In this document: positions 5,296 to 5,760 of the stretch, piece after piece
How positions within the stretch are numbered: the first letter of the stretch is position 1
Layout: each line of letters opens with the position of its first letter
Assembly (NCBI GenBank): GCA_903910495.1
Contig: CAIVZW010000011.1
Span: 1-5,760, forward strand
Source: an uncultured beta proteobacterium
Lineage (GTDB): Bacteria; Pseudomonadota; Gammaproteobacteria; Burkholderiales; Rhodocyclaceae
DNA length: 5,760 nt
Direction of reading: 5' to 3'
Notes under the pieces: model-generated
Seen by the model: only the letters and a program-made list of their open reading frames with translations
What the model was told of the DNA's origin: nothing
Database searches by the model: none
Translations under genes and position numbers: made by a program

Positions 5296-5760
5296 TTACT
5301 TGGCATAAACAAGATTGGGGAGCCACACGGTCAACACCGGGAAAATAGTGACCAATGCGAGCGTGACAAGCAGCGGAATGTAGTAGGGCAGAATCGCCTT
5401 GCATATTCTGGGGAAAGAAACGCCCGACATGATGCTTACCAGATACAGGCTCATGCCGACCGGTGGGGTCAGGAGGCCAATCATCAGATTGAGCACGACG
5501 ACCAGTCCCAGCTGGATTGGATCAACCCCGACGGCGGCCAGAGTCGGCACCAGAATCGGCGTCAGGATCAACAGCGCTGCGATCGTTTCCATGAACATGC
5601 CGACCACCAGCAACAGCAGATTGACCATGAGCATGAGCACCAGCGGATCTTTTGACACGCCGAGGAAGAAGGCATTGAGTTGATCCGGCACATTGGCCAG
5701 TGTCAGCGCCAGCGAGAAGATCGCCGCCGCCGCGATGATGAACATGATGTTGCCCGTCTG
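5296..5760 (-). CDS. TRAP transporter large permease (DctM family), C-terminal part
   Basis: The last 154 residues of a gene whose start lies beyond the right edge of the window, ending in TAA at 5296-5298. It is extremely hydrophobic, with about four or five membrane helices. Diagnostic DctM features are FIIAAAAIFSLAL near the visible start, GMFMETIAALLILTPILVP (about 54-72), GVDPIQLGLVVVLNLMIGLLTPPVG (78-102) with the TPPVG signature at 98-102, and the closing LPYYIPLLVTLALVTIFPVLTVWLP. The large subunit moves a carboxylate-type substrate across the inner membrane using sodium, after delivery by a periplasmic binding protein (DctP) and with a small subunit (DctQ). Those partners would be expected to the right of the window. 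The substrate cannot be read from this subunit. It is probably the upstream part of an operon with the ABM and racemase-like genes. Confidence 0.92.
   Translation of the reverse strand, partial: QTGNIMFIIAAAAIFSLALTLANVPDQLNAFFLGVSKDPLVLMLMVNLLLLVVGMFMETIAALLILTPILVPTLAAVGVDPIQLGLVVVLNLMIGLLTPPVGMSLYLVSIMSGVSFPRICKAILPYYIPLLVTLALVTIFPVLTVWLPNLVYAK

Noticed and set aside
5284..5655. A plus-strand open frame with a Gln/His/Asp-rich translation
   Set aside because: It is antisense to the TRAP permease. The repetitive polar composition is what hydrophobic membrane-helix codons give when read backward.

Overview
This 5.76 kb window looks like chromosome from a proteobacterium with moderately high G+C. 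It is probably a betaproteobacterium, perhaps near the Rhodocyclales. I base that on an E. coli-type YcaO, a YqhD-type alcohol dehydrogenase tail, a Lys/Ala/Pro-rich small basic protein of a type I associate with betaproteobacteria, and a TRAP transporter next to an FCD-type GntR regulator. The taxonomic call is an inference. I saw no tRNA, rRNA, insertion sequence, CRISPR array or origin.

Left part (1-2710). The window opens with the last 51 codons of a YqhD-like iron-dependent alcohol dehydrogenase (+). A small three-helix membrane protein (-) converges on it. Divergent from the membrane protein is a full-length ycaO (+), whose product in E. coli assists RimO in methylthiolation of ribosomal protein S12. 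One base after its stop lies a 74-residue acidic protein of unknown function, almost certainly translated with it. Candidate promoters for the membrane protein and ycaO overlap and share one TATA core.

Middle (2710-3363). A 152-residue basic protein (-) with a Lys/Ala/Pro-rich tail and a conserved-looking C-terminal module converges on the ycaO pair with only 3 bp between stops. The 193-bp gap upstream of it is a divergent promoter region. It holds a good sigma70-type promoter for the next gene, and just after the predicted transcription start there is a perfect 12-bp palindrome.

Right part (3364-5760). A GntR/FadR-family (FCD) regulator (+) faces a minus-strand gene run: a TRAP transporter large permease (cut by the window edge), an ABM-domain (YgiN-like) protein, and an Asp/Glu racemase-superfamily protein in which the usual second catalytic cysteine is replaced by glutamine. 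Together these look like a small-organic-acid uptake and conversion locus under a ligand-responsive repressor. The substrate cannot be told from the sequence.

Nothing here is clearly a new system. The best leads are the coupled YcaO partner candidate, the racemase-like enzyme with an altered active site in its transporter locus, and the palindrome at the regulator's promoter.
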